Part shown: piece by piece, positions 44,211 to 53,230 of the stretch
Position numbering within the stretch: position 1 is the stretch's first letter
How the letters are laid out: every line of letters begins with the position of its first letter
Source: JAOUEA01 sp963734685
GTDB lineage: Bacteria; Actinomycetota; UBA4738; HRBIN12
Length of the DNA: 64,000 nucleotides
NCBI GenBank assembly: GCA_963734685.1
Contig: CAVTIC010000007.1
Location: 186,001-250,000, forward strand
Direction: 5' to 3'
Position numbers and translations under genes: made by a program
Notes under the pieces: model-generated
What the model was told of the DNA's origin: nothing
Database searches by the model: none
What the model saw: only the letters and a program-made list of their open reading frames with translations

Positions 44211-46226
44211 TCAGGGGAGCGCGCGGACGAAGTTGCGCCACCAGCGCAGCGGCGCAGGCGCGCGGAACCGAACGACGATCACCGTTCGCCCCTCGGCCTC
44301 ACCCGTCCACACGGCGCGGCCTCCCTCGATGGACATCGGCTCGCTCGTCCACGTGATGCGCGTCCCTTCGGGCGCGACGACCTCGATCGTGGTCTCGGTG
44401 GGCTTCACGGTCGTCTGCGGCAGCACCACGAGGCGGTAAGTGCCTCCGGACGAGTTGCCCCGCCAGACATCGGTTCGATGCGTGACGATCGTCACGGTCG
44501 TCGTCTCGCCCCCCGGTGTCGTCGGGAAGTCCTGGTACCAGCCGCTGCCCAGCTCTTCGCCCGCGAGGACCCTGACATCGCGGCCGTTCCTGGTCGCCTC
44601 GACCAACTCGCAGGGCCCCGGGCACGAGGTCGAGATGAGCGAGACGTTGTCGCCCGTCTCGTGCCCAGGCACATTGGGTTCGATCACGTACCCCGGCACG
44701 CCGCTCGTCGGCGCGTCGTTGCGCAGGGTGATGTCGGTCGTCGCGAACGCCTCACCGTCGCCACCGAGTCGCACCTCGTAGTCGACCGTTCTGGTGGCGT
44801 AGAAGTCCACCTTGCTGCCCGAGCGGCTGTTCACGTGGACGGCGAGCAGGTCGCTGCCGGGGGGAACGCGTAGGGCCCCGTCGAGACCTCCCATCCGCAG
44901 GGCTCGCTGCAACGTCGGATCCGTGGAGTACAACCGGAGATGACCGTCACCCACAGCCTTGGCGATCGCCTTCAGCTTGGCCGTCGACCGCCCTGGCTGT
45001 TCGAGGAAGCGGTCGAACGCTTGGCCTACCACGGCGCCGAGGACGGTCTTCCGTTCGCGACCTCTGAACGGGAACAGCGTGTATGCCTCGTTCGTCATGA
45101 AGTCGACGACGGACCCCGGGCCGATCGAGACGCCGAGGGATGGGATCGTGGCTCGGCCGGTTACTCGGAGCATCTCCCGCACCGCGAAGGGGTCTGCCAC
45201 GATCACGCCGTCCATCGTCTCGCCCGTCGTGTATGCATACGAGGACAACAAGGCTCGTGCCGCCGAGGGCAGATCGGGCGTCATGTTCAGGTCGGTCCAG
45301 GCCCCGGCGCCTCCGTAGTGGTCGTAGTTCTCACGGTAGTCGGGGTTCGGCGCCGGAAGCTCGCTCGGGGGGATCTCGGGGAACACCTGCAGCTGCGAGA
45401 ACGGAGCGAACGAGAGACGTCCGTCGCTCGCGGTCATGACCGCGTATGCCCCCCAGATGCCTCCGGTGCCACGCTGCTCGGCGGGGCTCTCCGCGATCAG
45501 CAGGTAGCGCTTCGTGCCCTCGGCCCCGGCGAACTCAGGGAGGCGTCGGACCATCACAGCGGCGGCGTCCAGCGACCGACTCAGCCTAGCCGTCTGCTCC
45601 ACGGCCTCGAACCTCGCGTCGGCGACGACCGATGGTAGGAGCGTGTCGGGCGTGGCTCGCACGGTGGCGAGCGCGGTTCGCGCCTGGGTGGCCGTCGCCT
45701 CGATGTCGTCCGCGAGCGTGTCCAGTGTCTCGATCGGGATGCGTCCGGCGACCGGAGCCAGCGATCCGAGGCCCTCGGGCATCGCGGCGATCGTGTCGGT
45801 GAGCGTGACGCCTGCGTCGGAGAGATCGCGTCCTGCCTCGGCCACGCCGCTCGCGACGATCAGCGTCCGGCCGAGGATCGGGACATGTGAGAGCAGGCCG
45901 CCGAGGCCTCCTCCGGCGCGGTCGAGCCCCTGCTGGAACGCCTCCTCGGCTTGCGAGAAACGCTGCGCCGCAGCTGTGAGTCGTCCGTCGACGAGTTCCC
46001 GGCGCCCGGCCTGGATCGCTGATGTTCCTCGATCGAGCGAGCTTCGGGCCCCCACCGCGGTGATACCGATCGCGATCGCGAGGACCGCGAGCACGACGAC
46101 CACGAGCGCTAGGGAGGACCAGAACAGGCGACGCCGACCGGGTCCGGCGTTCGAGGCCTGCCGTGGCTCCTCCGCCCCGTCGGCGGCGCCTGCATCGGGT
46201 GCGCGCGGAGGGGCCGGGCTAGTCAT
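44211..46226 (-). CDS. DUF4012 domain membrane-anchored protein
   Basis: Protein of 671 residues with one N-terminal membrane helix (FWSSLALVVVVLAVLAIAIG) after a Pro/Ala-rich cytoplasmic tail. A helical stalk (about 60-210) and the extracellular DUF4012 domain follow. The domain is recognised by RYLLIAESPAEQRGTGGIWG, LNMTPDLPSAARALLSSYA and DGVIVADPFAVREMLRVTG. The C-terminal part is beta-rich. DUF4012 genes recur in actinobacterial EPS/cell-wall loci, and the AESPAEQRGTGG motif resembles a conserved asparagine/glutamine-rich site of unknown role. ATG 46226 has an ACGAGG ribosome-binding site, and 46235 is the alternative. It is divergent from pheA. Confidence 0.85.
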   Translation of the reverse strand: MTSPAPPRAPDAGAADGAEEPRQASNAGPGRRRLFWSSLALVVVVLAVLAIAIGITAVGARSSLDRGTSAIQAGRRELVDGRLTAAAQRFSQAEEAFQQGLDRAGGGLGGLLSHVPILGRTLIVASGVAEAGRDLSDAGVTLTDTIAAMPEGLGSLAPVAGRIPIETLDTLADDIEATATQARTALATVRATPDTLLPSVVADARFEAVEQTARLSRSLDAAAVMVRRLPEFAGAEGTKRYLLIAESPAEQRGTGGIWGAYAVMTASDGRLSFAPFSQLQVFPEIPPSELPAPNPDYRENYDHYGGAGAWTDLNMTPDLPSAARALLSSYAYTTGETMDGVIVADPFAVREMLRVTGRATIPSLGVSIGPGSVVDFMTNEAYTLFPFRGRERKTVLGAVVGQAFDRFLEQPGRSTAKLKAIAKAVGDGHLRLYSTDPTLQRALRMGGLDGALRVPPGSDLLAVHVNSRSGSKVDFYATRTVDYEVRLGGDGEAFATTDITLRNDAPTSGVPGYVIEPNVPGHETGDNVSLISTSCPGPCELVEATRNGRDVRVLAGEELGSGWYQDFPTTPGGETTTVTIVTHRTDVWRGNSSGGTYRLVVLPQTTVKPTETTIEVVAPEGTRITWTSEPMSIEGGRAVWTGEAEGRTVIVVRFRAPAPLRWWRNFVRALP

Positions 46227-46302
46227 CGGGGGCATCCTCGTGTCGGGGTGAACGGTCCTGCGGCGAGGGGAGGGTATCATCGGTCGCGCAACGGGTCGCT
46301 GC

Positions 46303-46308
46303 TAGTCT
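46303..46308 (+). promoter_or_regulatory. Candidate -10 box before pheA
   Basis: TAGTCT, then TCCCGGCC, then the ATG at 46317. The layout is identical to that of the LuxR gene at 32789 and there is no Shine-Dalgarno sequence. Confidence 0.5.
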
Positions 46309-46316
46309 TCCCGGCC

Positions 46317-47138
46317 ATGCAGGTCGCCTACCAGGGGGAACCGGGCGCGTACAGCGAACGCGCCGTCCGATCGCTGTTCCCCGACGCGAAGCCTCTGCCG
46401 TGCGACACCGTTCGGCTCGTGTTCTCTCGGGTCACGAGCGGTGAGGCCGATCACGGCGTGGTGCCCCTGGAGAACTCACAGGCGGGTTCGGTCAACGAGA
46501 CCTACGAGCAGCTGCAGCACACCAGCCTCCTACGGATCGTCGGAGAGGTGCTCGTGCGGGTGGACCACGCGCTGCTGGGAGTGCCCGGCGCCAGGCTCGA
46601 GGAGATCCGGCGCGCGCATTCGCATTGGCAGGCGCTCGCCCAATGCGAGGAGTTCCTCTCGTCGATGCACATCGCGCCGGTGCCGGTGCACGACACAGCC
46701 GGTGCGGCGCGGATGATCGCGTCCGGTGGCGGCCGCGAGGATGCCGCCATCGCGAGCATCGAAGCAGGGACCGCCCTGGGCCTCGCGGTGCTCGCAGAAC
46801 GGATCCAGACCGAGAAGGAGAACTACACGAAGTTCGCCGCCATCTCGACCGGCGCGGCCGATCTCGGTCGACCCGACAAGACCTCGCTCGTCATGGCGGT
46901 GTTGGACCGCCCGGGATCGCTGCTGGCGTCGTTGCAGCCCTTCGCCGAGCGCGGGATCAACCTGCACAAGCTGGAATCGCGCCCCCGCCGAGGCAAGCCC
47001 TTCGAGTACGTCTTCTACGTGGACCTCATGGCGGCGGCCGACTCGCTCGAGGTCGAGAGCGCGCTCCGGGAGGTGGCCGAGCACACGTCGCTGCTGCGAG
47101 TGCTCGGCAGCTACGCGTCGGCCGGCGACCCGGTCTGA
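46317..47138 (+). CDS. pheA: Prephenate dehydratase
   Basis: Monofunctional PheA of 273 residues that converts prephenate to phenylpyruvate in phenylalanine synthesis. The catalytic domain shows AYQGEPGAYSERAVRSLFP, GVVPLENSQAGSVNETYEQL, the HSHWQALAQCEEFL strand and TEKENYTKFAAIS (the TRF-type motif, here TKF). The C-terminal ACT domain, DKTSLVMAVLDRPGSLLASL with INLHKLESRPRRGKPFEYVF, includes the ESRP phenylalanine-binding motif, so feedback inhibition is expected. There is no chorismate mutase domain. The start follows the leaderless-type box. Confidence 0.96.
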   Translation: MQVAYQGEPGAYSERAVRSLFPDAKPLPCDTVRLVFSRVTSGEADHGVVPLENSQAGSVNETYEQLQHTSLLRIVGEVLVRVDHALLGVPGARLEEIRRAHSHWQALAQCEEFLSSMHIAPVPVHDTAGAARMIASGGGREDAAIASIEAGTALGLAVLAERIQTEKENYTKFAAISTGAADLGRPDKTSLVMAVLDRPGSLLASLQPFAERGINLHKLESRPRRGKPFEYVFYVDLMAAADSLEVESALREVAEHTSLLRVLGSYASAGDPV

Positions 47139-47161
47139 GCCGCGCGTCGGCGCCCCGCCGA

Positions 47162-47167
47162 TACGAT
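47162..47167 (+). promoter_or_regulatory. Candidate -10 box before gene 47175
   Basis: TACGAT lies 7 nt before the ATG at 47175, in the 36-nt gap after pheA. It suggests separate transcription of the propeller gene. Confidence 0.4.
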
Positions 47168-47174
47168 TGCCGAC

Positions 47175-48680
47175 ATGTCCGACGCCGGCGCCGCGCCTCG
47201 CATCCCACGGCGGATGGTCGCGCTCGCCCTCGGGCTACTCTCGGCGACCGTGGTCGCGGTCGCGGGGCTCGCGCTCGTCCGTGGTGGCGATGACACCGGC
47301 GCCACCGGCGCGCCGGCGCCACAACCGGTCGTCGTGAAGACCCCGAAGCCGGCGAACCGTTCGTTCGCCGGCGTGACGACGTTCCGAGGCAACGCCGGTC
47401 GCTCGTACTACGGCGAGGGACCGGTGCCGCTCGATCCGGTGATCCGTTGGCAGCATCCCGGGCGCACGAAGCTCTGTTCGGAGTCGATCGTCGGGATCGA
47501 TGTCTCGGAATGGTGTGGCACCGGGTGGACCGGACAACCGAACGTGATCGGACTGCCGGGCGGCGGGATCGAGGTCCGCGAGGGCGCCTACGACGGTCGC
47601 TACCACTTCGTCGACGGCGAGACCGGTGAGGCGGTCCGGCCGCCGCTCGAGACGCACGATCTGGCGAAGGGCTCGGCCACGACCGACCCCGACGGATTCC
47701 CCCTCTATTACGCAGGGTCTCGGGACGGACACCTGCGCGTGGTGGCCTTGGATCGCCCCGAACCCGAGACCCTCTGGAGCATCGACGCCGGCACGTCGGT
47801 GCCCCGACCGTTGCGCAACGACGATTGGGACGGGGCGCCGCTCGTCGTGGGTGACCACCTGCTCGAAGGATCGGAGAACGGGTGGTTCTACGTGATCCGG
47901 CTGCACCGTGGCTACGATCCTCGGGGACTCGTCACCGTCGATCCTGAGGTGGTGGCGACGATCCCGGGTTTCGACGACGAGCTCCTCGCGGCCCTCGGGG
48001 ACCAGGAGGTGTCGATCGAGAACTCCGTCGCCTTCCGTAAGGGGATCGCCTACTTCGCGAACTCGGGGGGACTCGTGCAGGGGTGGGATCTCGGCGACCT
48101 GTTGTCGGGTGGTGACCAGGTCGAGCAGGTGTTCCGGTTCTGGGCGGGGGACGACGTCGATGCATCGATCGTGATCGACGGACAGGGATTCCTCTACGTG
48201 GCCGCCGAGTACCAACGGTTCAACGAACGCTCGCGAGAGGTCGGGCAGCTGATGAAGCTCGATCCCCGGAGTCCGGACGATCCGGTCGTCTGGAGCATCG
48301 ATGCCCGCGAGATCGGGTTCGAAGGGGCGGGTGGGAGCTGGTCGACGCCCGCCCTCTACGGTGAGCTCGTCTTCTTCTCCACCGCGGCCGGGCGGGTGCT
48401 CGAGGTCGATCGGGAGTCCGGCCAGGTCCTGCACGAGCTGAAGGTCGGCGCCCCCTCGATCGCGTCCCCGGTCGTGGTCGACGGCGTGCTGATCCTCGGC
48501 GACTGCCTCGGCGACCTGTACGCGTGGGACGTCTCGGACCCGACCGTCGACCCCCCGCTGCTCTGGCGGATGCGCCTCGACGGATGCATCGAGTCAACCC
48601 CGGCGGTGTGGCGAGGATGGCTCTACCTCGGCACCCGGGAGGGCTTCCTCTACGGCATCGCCGACGCCGAGACCCCTTAG
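47175..48680 (+). CDS. PQQ-type beta-propeller protein, membrane-anchored
   Basis: Extracytoplasmic protein of 501 residues with an N-terminal signal/anchor helix (MVALALGLLSATVVAVAGLA). A Pro/Thr linker and an eight-blade-like propeller of PQQ repeats follow. Repeat units are visible as HFVDGETGEAVRPPLETHD, GHLRVVALDRPEPETLWSI, GRVLEVDRESGQVLHELKVG and GDLYAWDVSDPTVDPPLLWR. FRGNAGRSYYGEGPVP near the start resembles the FRGN motif of related secreted PQQ-like proteins. No PQQ ligands or catalytic Asp can be pointed to, so it is likely a binding or scaffold protein. It is convergent with the rhomboid gene. Confidence 0.82.
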   Translation: MSDAGAAPRIPRRMVALALGLLSATVVAVAGLALVRGGDDTGATGAPAPQPVVVKTPKPANRSFAGVTTFRGNAGRSYYGEGPVPLDPVIRWQHPGRTKLCSESIVGIDVSEWCGTGWTGQPNVIGLPGGGIEVREGAYDGRYHFVDGETGEAVRPPLETHDLAKGSATTDPDGFPLYYAGSRDGHLRVVALDRPEPETLWSIDAGTSVPRPLRNDDWDGAPLVVGDHLLEGSENGWFYVIRLHRGYDPRGLVTVDPEVVATIPGFDDELLAALGDQEVSIENSVAFRKGIAYFANSGGLVQGWDLGDLLSGGDQVEQVFRFWAGDDVDASIVIDGQGFLYVAAEYQRFNERSREVGQLMKLDPRSPDDPVVWSIDAREIGFEGAGGSWSTPALYGELVFFSTAAGRVLEVDRESGQVLHELKVGAPSIASPVVVDGVLILGDCLGDLYAWDVSDPTVDPPLLWRMRLDGCIESTPAVWRGWLYLGTREGFLYGIADAETP

Positions 48681-48697
48681 CGGGGCGCAGGTCCGGA

Positions 48698-49648
48698 TCA
48701 GATCATCCCGGGGAAGGCGTCCCGGTACTGCGCCGTCTGCCAGGCCGCCAGCACGAACGCACCCACCGCGAGAGCGACGAACCCCCCGATCGCGACGGCC
48801 CGGCGTGTCGACCGGTTGCCCCAGCCCTCGGCCACGACTCCGGCGACGAGGCCGGCGACGAACCCGCCGAGGTGTGCCCGCCAATCGATGAGCGAATTCA
48901 GGGAGAACGCGAATATCACGTTGAGGATCAGGAACGGCACCAGCCCCCGGAGCCGGGCGGCGGCGACGGCGAGCTCGCGGTGGCGGTAGTTGTACGCGAC
49001 GAACGCACCGACGACACCGAAGATCGCGCCCGACGCGCCGACGCTCACCTGGGTCGGCTCGCTCGCGAACGCGTAGGAGGCGGCGCTCGCGAACACCCCC
49101 GTCGTCAGGAAGACCATCAGGAACTTCACCCGCCCGATCTCGCGCTCGAACACGGGCCCGAAGATCCACAACGCGTAGGCGTTCATCAGCAGATGGAGGA
49201 TGCCGCCGTGCAGGAAGACCGCCGTCAGCATGCGCCATTCCTGGCCGGTGGCGATGCCGACGATGCTTCCGTCGGGCAACGGGGCGATGCCGACGGCGGC
49301 GCCCAGACGGATCAGGTCGAGCACGTTGGGCCCGCCGAGCAACGAGCCCGCGCCGCCGGACACCACCTCGAGGACGTACCCCGCACCCATCAGCGCCAGC
49401 AGGACCGAGGTGACCGACGTCGCCTTCGCGTTCGCCACCGCGACACGCCTGCCGGGGCCCTTCCGGTACTCGCTCCTGGCCTCGGCGACGCATGCCGGGC
49501 ACTGGTGGCCCACGGGCGCGGCGATCATGCACTCGGGGCAGATCGGTCGGCCGCAGCGCGTGCAGTGCACGCCGGTCGCCACGGCGGGGTGGCGGTAGCA
49601 ATGGTCGCCACCCGGTGGAGGCGGCGGGATCACCGGCTGTTGTTCCAT
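48698..49648 (-). CDS. Rhomboid-family intramembrane serine protease with N-terminal zinc finger
   Basis: Protein of 316 residues. Residues 14-55 form a B-box-like zinc-binding module, with HCYRHPAVATGVHCTRCGRP followed by ICPECMIA and HQCPACV (four Cys-x2-Cys/His pairs). Six or seven membrane helices follow, with the catalytic Ser in VSVGASGAIFGVVGA and the catalytic His in DWRAHLGGFVAGLVAG. FLHGGILHLLMNAYALWIFG supplies the usual HxxxN oxyanion element. GGAGG lies 5 nt before the ATG at 49648, deciding it over ATG 49660. Substrates are unknown. Confidence 0.93.
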   Translation of the reverse strand: MEQQPVIPPPPPGGDHCYRHPAVATGVHCTRCGRPICPECMIAAPVGHQCPACVAEARSEYRKGPGRRVAVANAKATSVTSVLLALMGAGYVLEVVSGGAGSLLGGPNVLDLIRLGAAVGIAPLPDGSIVGIATGQEWRMLTAVFLHGGILHLLMNAYALWIFGPVFEREIGRVKFLMVFLTTGVFASAASYAFASEPTQVSVGASGAIFGVVGAFVAYNYRHRELAVAAARLRGLVPFLILNVIFAFSLNSLIDWRAHLGGFVAGLVAGVVAEGWGNRSTRRAVAIGGFVALAVGAFVLAAWQTAQYRDAFPGMI

Positions 49649-49725
49649 GTCGTCCTCCATGCTACGGGTCGGCCCGGGGAAGGCGGGGATGGAGGGCGTG
49701 ATGCGCCATGCCGGAGGGCGACGTC

Positions 49726-50703
49726 TCAGACCTCGAGGCCATCGAGCGCGGCGCGGACGTCGTCGAGGTCGAACAGCGGTCCCCATCGCTCGACGATCAC
49801 GCCATCGGCGTCGATCAGGTACATCCACGGTTCGGTCAGCTCGTCGCCGCGCAGCAGCCAGTCCGCGGCCGCCTGGTTCACCGTGCTCTCGTCGTAGTCC
49901 CGCCAGATCTCGACGTGGATGAACTCCGCCACATCGCCGTACTCGGCAGCGAGCTCCTCCTGAGCCTCGACCGTCGGACCGCAGAAGCGACTGACGCAAT
50001 ACACCGGTGTGGCGAACTGCACGAGGGCGGGTCGCCCCTCACGGATCGCGGCGGCGATCGTGGTGTCGTGCAGCTGCGGGTCGGGCACCTTCGCGCCGTC
50101 TTGGGCCCGGGAATCGATCGCGACGGCCGGCGCGCCCTTCGAGTGGATCGTGAGGTTCTTCGTCGCGAGCGCCTCGTCACCCGGTGCCGGGATCCGGTGC
50201 TCGGGGTAGACGTTGAACGCGGCCTCGAGCGTCATCGGCGCTCCGCCGTCGACCTCGGCCGTGACCGTCGCCTTCCAGATGCCCGCCTCGGGGAAGGTGA
50301 TGTCTGGGGTTTGGTAGACGCCGCGGGCATCGGCCGGGTTCGTCAGCGTCGGCCCCTCGCCGCCGTCGGTCGTGGTCGGCGCCGGCACGTACTCGGCGGA
50401 TGTCGCGGGGCCGGCCGTCGGCGTCTGACCGCCGTCGGTTCCCAAGAAGGCGAACGTGACCTCGATCCTGCCGAACGACAGCAGCTGCACCCCCCCGTCG
50501 GCGGTGCTCGAGAAGACCCCGATCTGCACCGGCTCCGGTGAGCCCGCGGCCAGGTCCGAGCTCGCCACCTCCGCGGAGTACGAGGAGGGATCGCCGGTCG
50601 ATGTGGAGGTCGAAGGGCCGGCCGATCCGGGCTCGCCGCCACCCGAGCAGGCGGTGACGAGCAGCGCGAGGACGACCACTGCGGGCAGGGTGCGACGCGT
50701 CAT
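49726..50703 (-). CDS. Thioredoxin-fold lipoprotein
   Basis: Exported lipoprotein of 325 residues. The lipobox is ALLVTACSGG, with lipidation at Cys near residue 20, followed by a Ser/Thr/Gly-rich linker. A beta-sandwich region (EVTFAFLGTDGGQTP, GIWKATVTAEVDGGAPM) precedes a thioredoxin-like domain with ALVQFATPVYCVSRFCGPTV. There the two Cys are four residues apart (C-V-S-R-F-C) instead of C-x-x-C. EPWMYLIDADGVIVERWGPL closes the fold. It may deliver reducing power or bind a cofactor outside the membrane, but the redox role is uncertain because of the wide Cys spacing. Confidence 0.8.
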   Translation of the reverse strand: MTRRTLPAVVVLALLVTACSGGGEPGSAGPSTSTSTGDPSSYSAEVASSDLAAGSPEPVQIGVFSSTADGGVQLLSFGRIEVTFAFLGTDGGQTPTAGPATSAEYVPAPTTTDGGEGPTLTNPADARGVYQTPDITFPEAGIWKATVTAEVDGGAPMTLEAAFNVYPEHRIPAPGDEALATKNLTIHSKGAPAVAIDSRAQDGAKVPDPQLHDTTIAAAIREGRPALVQFATPVYCVSRFCGPTVEAQEELAAEYGDVAEFIHVEIWRDYDESTVNQAAADWLLRGDELTEPWMYLIDADGVIVERWGPLFDLDDVRAALDGLEV

Positions 50704-50767
50704 GGCCTCATCCTCTCGCACGGGCACAGGAACGTCCGGTTCGTGTCGCTCGAGCGCGGTCGTGGCG

Positions 50768-51277
50768 TCAGGCGATCGCGCCCTCGTGCCGCAACAGCCA
50801 CCGTTTGCGATCCTCGTGGCGTCCGTACCCACCGATCGTGCCACCGGCATGGACGACTCGGTGACACGGCACGAAGAGCTCGATCGGACAGCCGGCGAGC
50901 GCGCTGCCGGCAGCCCTCGCGGCGCGGGGGCTTCCCGCCATGCCGGCCACGTCGCCGTACGTCCACAGTTCCCCGTACGGGATCGTCGCGACGACCTCGA
51001 GCACGCGCCGACCGAAGCCCTCGGGAACCAGCGAGAGATCCGGTGGCACCGAGAACGCGCGGCGACGGCCGGCGAGATAGCTCTCGGTCTCGCGACGGGC
51101 CACCCGCGAGCAACCGCCGCCTCGGATCAGGGGTGCGTCGAGGGCATGCTCGATCCGACCGAGCGCCGCGACCGGTTCTTCGTCGTCGAAGATCGTGGCG
51201 ACCACGCCCGCGGCCGAGCAGACGAGCGTGAGCTCCCCCAACGGTGTGGGGAACGACGAGTGATGCAGGCGTTCCAC
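50768..51277 (-). CDS. ogt: Methylated-DNA-protein cysteine S-methyltransferase
   Basis: DNA repair protein of 169 residues that removes alkyl groups from O6-alkylguanine onto its own Cys. The active site is IELFVPCHRVVHAGGTIGGY, with the PCHRV motif intact. The helix-turn-helix IPYGELWTYGDVAGMAGSPR and the Arg finger in RAARAAGSAL lie before it. There is no Ada N-terminal domain. GTG 51277 starts 10 nt after the stop of the SCO1664-type gene, so it is the last gene of that operon. Confidence 0.95.
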   Translation of the reverse strand: MERLHHSSFPTPLGELTLVCSAAGVVATIFDDEEPVAALGRIEHALDAPLIRGGGCSRVARRETESYLAGRRRAFSVPPDLSLVPEGFGRRVLEVVATIPYGELWTYGDVAGMAGSPRAARAAGSALAGCPIELFVPCHRVVHAGGTIGGYGRHEDRKRWLLRHEGAIA

Positions 51278-51287
51278 GGCGCGAGTC

Positions 51288-52037
51288 TCAGACCGGCGGC
51301 CACGGGTAGGGTCGACCCCCGGTCGGCGACGGGAACACGGGGTCCATAGCGATCGCGTCCCCGCGACGCCGCAGGGCGGCGACCTCGGCAGGGTCGAGCA
51401 GGGCCGACAGCTCTGCGCACGGCGGCCTGCCGCCCGCGAGGCGCTCGCCGAGCCGGCCGATGTCGGCGACGAGAGCATCGGGGATCGGCTCGTCCATGAA
51501 CTCCCAGATCACCGTGCGGAGCTTGGGCTCCTCGTGGAAGCAGACCCCATGGTCGATCGTCCAGATGCGGCCGTCCTCGCCCAGGAGGCAATGCCCGCCC
51601 TTGCGGTCGGCGTTGTTCACGAGCAGATCGAAGGCGGCGATCGCTCTGAAGGCATCGGGGAAGCGGTCCTGCAAGGTGAAGTAGTGCTCCTGCGGCTCGA
51701 ACGGGACGAACCGTTGCACGGAGCCGGTGCCCTCCGGTCCATCGCGCATGACGGTCAAGGGAACATCGGGCCAACCCAGCTCCCGCGCGACGACGAAGGC
51801 GGCCACCTCACGCTTGCACAGCGACCCCGGTGGGAAGTCCCACAGGGGCATCTCACCCCGTTGCGGCTTGTAGACGGCGAGCGTCTGCTCGCCGTCGGTC
51901 CCGGTGGCCCGAGCCAGGAACGTGTAGTTCGAGGAGTTGGGGAGCAGGCCGAGGATCTCGAGCGCGCCGGTCTCGATCACCGACGGCCCGCCCGGGTCGC
52001 TCAGCGACGCGCCGAATGGCCGTTCATCGCGGGACAC
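51288..52037 (-). CDS. SCO1664-family protein (kinase-fold, actinobacterial)
   Basis: Protein of about 249 residues related to PI3/PI4-kinase-fold proteins and found almost only in actinobacteria. Characteristic parts are LGLLPNSSNYTFLARATG, LAVYKPQRGEMPLWDFPPGS (the ATP-binding Lys), EPQEHYFTLQDRFPDAFRAI, AAFDLLVNNADRKGGHCLL (catalytic Asp/Asn) and IWTIDHGVCFHEEPKLRTVI (the metal-binding DHG). The function is not established. ATG 52037 overlaps the DUF3090 gene by 37 bp. GTG 51980 (VIETGALEILG), 21 nt after that stop, fits the family N terminus equally well. Confidence 0.88.
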   Translation of the reverse strand: MSRDERPFGASLSDPGGPSVIETGALEILGLLPNSSNYTFLARATGTDGEQTLAVYKPQRGEMPLWDFPPGSLCKREVAAFVVARELGWPDVPLTVMRDGPEGTGSVQRFVPFEPQEHYFTLQDRFPDAFRAIAAFDLLVNNADRKGGHCLLGEDGRIWTIDHGVCFHEEPKLRTVIWEFMDEPIPDALVADIGRLGERLAGGRPPCAELSALLDPAEVAALRRRGDAIAMDPVFPSPTGGRPYPWPPV

Positions 52038-52531
52038 GCATGTCCCTCCGGTTCCATCGGGTTCCCGCAGAACTGACAGGTGGGGCGACCTCGTTCGGTG
52101 ACCGCAGCGCCGTACCGGGAGAGAGCGAACATCTGCTCACGCGTGGCGAACAGGTGCACGGTCTCCGGCTCTGACTCGAGAGGCGACCGAAGGTCCGTCT
52201 CCTCCTCGTCCTCGACGTCGGGCACGAACTCCTCGATCTCGAGCACGAACACCTCGCGGTCGTGGTCGTAGCCGATCGAGAGCTTGCCGGCACGCCAGCG
52301 CGGCTCGACCGGGTCTTCGAGCGTCATCTGATCGTCGTCGGGGCCGGTGCCGGTCTCGAGTTCGAGGTCGGCGAGCAGCTCGAGGATCGACGCGGCGAGC
52401 AACTGCACCTGTTGCTTCTCGACCACGACCGTGACGAGCTCGTCGTCGCGCCGCGCCTGCAGGTAGAACGTGCGTGATCCAGGTTCGCCGACGGCGTCGG
52501 CGGTGATGCGATCGACGCGGCCGAGATCCAT
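52001..52531 (-). CDS. DUF3090 family protein
   Basis: Protein of 176 residues specific to actinobacteria. The family block DLGRVDRITADAVGEPGSRT then FYLQARRDDELVTVVVEKQQ is unmistakable. Further blocks are WRAGKLSIGYDHDREVFVLE and VHLFATREQMFALSRYGAAV. It ends with a probable zinc ribbon CQFCGNPMEPEGHACP. It always accompanies the SCO1664-type and MSMEG_4193-type genes, as here, but its role is unknown. It starts 4 nt after the phosphatase stop. Confidence 0.92.
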   Translation of the reverse strand: MDLGRVDRITADAVGEPGSRTFYLQARRDDELVTVVVEKQQVQLLAASILELLADLELETGTGPDDDQMTLEDPVEPRWRAGKLSIGYDHDREVFVLEIEEFVPDVEDEEETDLRSPLESEPETVHLFATREQMFALSRYGAAVTERGRPTCQFCGNPMEPEGHACPAMNGHSARR

Positions 52532-52535
52532 GCGC

Positions 52536-53225
52536 CTATCCTCGCAGGTTCGATCGTGTGCGCTCCCCACTCGTCGACCTCGCGGCTTCCCATGGCGGCG
52601 TGCCCCCGCCGGGAGCGAACCGCTCGAGCCCGCCCGTGTCGTTCACGAGCTGTACCCACGATCGTCCCTCGCGCCCGATCGTCACGACCGAGACCGAGGC
52701 GGTGTCCACGACCATCCGCTGGAAGTCGTCGAGCGGGGTGCCGGCGAGGTGCGAGAGGATCACGCGCAGGATGTCGCCGTGCGTGGCGACGACCACGCGG
52801 CCGCGACGGTGACGGCGCGCGATCGCGTCGACCTCGGCGACGGCGCGGTCCCTGGCCTCGTCGAAGCCCTCGCCCCCACCGGGGAAGCGGAACGTGGCCG
52901 GCGAGCGCTGCACCTCGGCCCATGCCTTCGTGCGCCGCAGGCGGGAGAGCGGCTTGCCGGTCCACGAGCCGGCATGCATCTCGATCAGGCCGTCTCGCTC
53001 CGCGATCGAGAGACGACACACCGCCGCGAGCGGCTCCACCGTCTGGACGCATCGCTCGAGCGGGCTCGAGTAGATCGCGGTGGGACGCACGGGAGCGAGA
53101 CGCTCGGCGAGATGCTCGGCCTGCGCTCGGCCGCGGTCGTCGAGCAGGATGCCACGGGTCCGGCCGTAGAGCGTCCTGCCGGTCTGCGCGGTCAGGCCGT
53201 GCCTCACCAGGAACAGGGTCGTCAT
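52536..53225 (-). CDS. MSMEG_4193-family histidine phosphatase
   Basis: Histidine phosphatase of 229 residues. It has FLVRHGLTAQTGRTLYGRTR (phospho-His and RHG), AIYSSPLERCVQTVEPLA, IEMHAGSWTGKPL and VVVATHGDILRVILSHLAG (second His). The GKPLSRLRRTKAW stretch and the tail GTPPWEAA distinguish this subfamily. ATG 53225 has GGGAT about 7 nt upstream. ATG 53234 would overlap the histidine-kinase stop as ATGA. It is the first gene of the triad with DUF3090 and the SCO1664-type gene and appears cotranscribed with the upstream kinase. Confidence 0.9.
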   Translation of the reverse strand: MTTLFLVRHGLTAQTGRTLYGRTRGILLDDRGRAQAEHLAERLAPVRPTAIYSSPLERCVQTVEPLAAVCRLSIAERDGLIEMHAGSWTGKPLSRLRRTKAWAEVQRSPATFRFPGGGEGFDEARDRAVAEVDAIARRHRRGRVVVATHGDILRVILSHLAGTPLDDFQRMVVDTASVSVVTIGREGRSWVQLVNDTGGLERFAPGGGTPPWEAARSTSGERTRSNLRG

Positions 53226-53230
53226 CGGTG

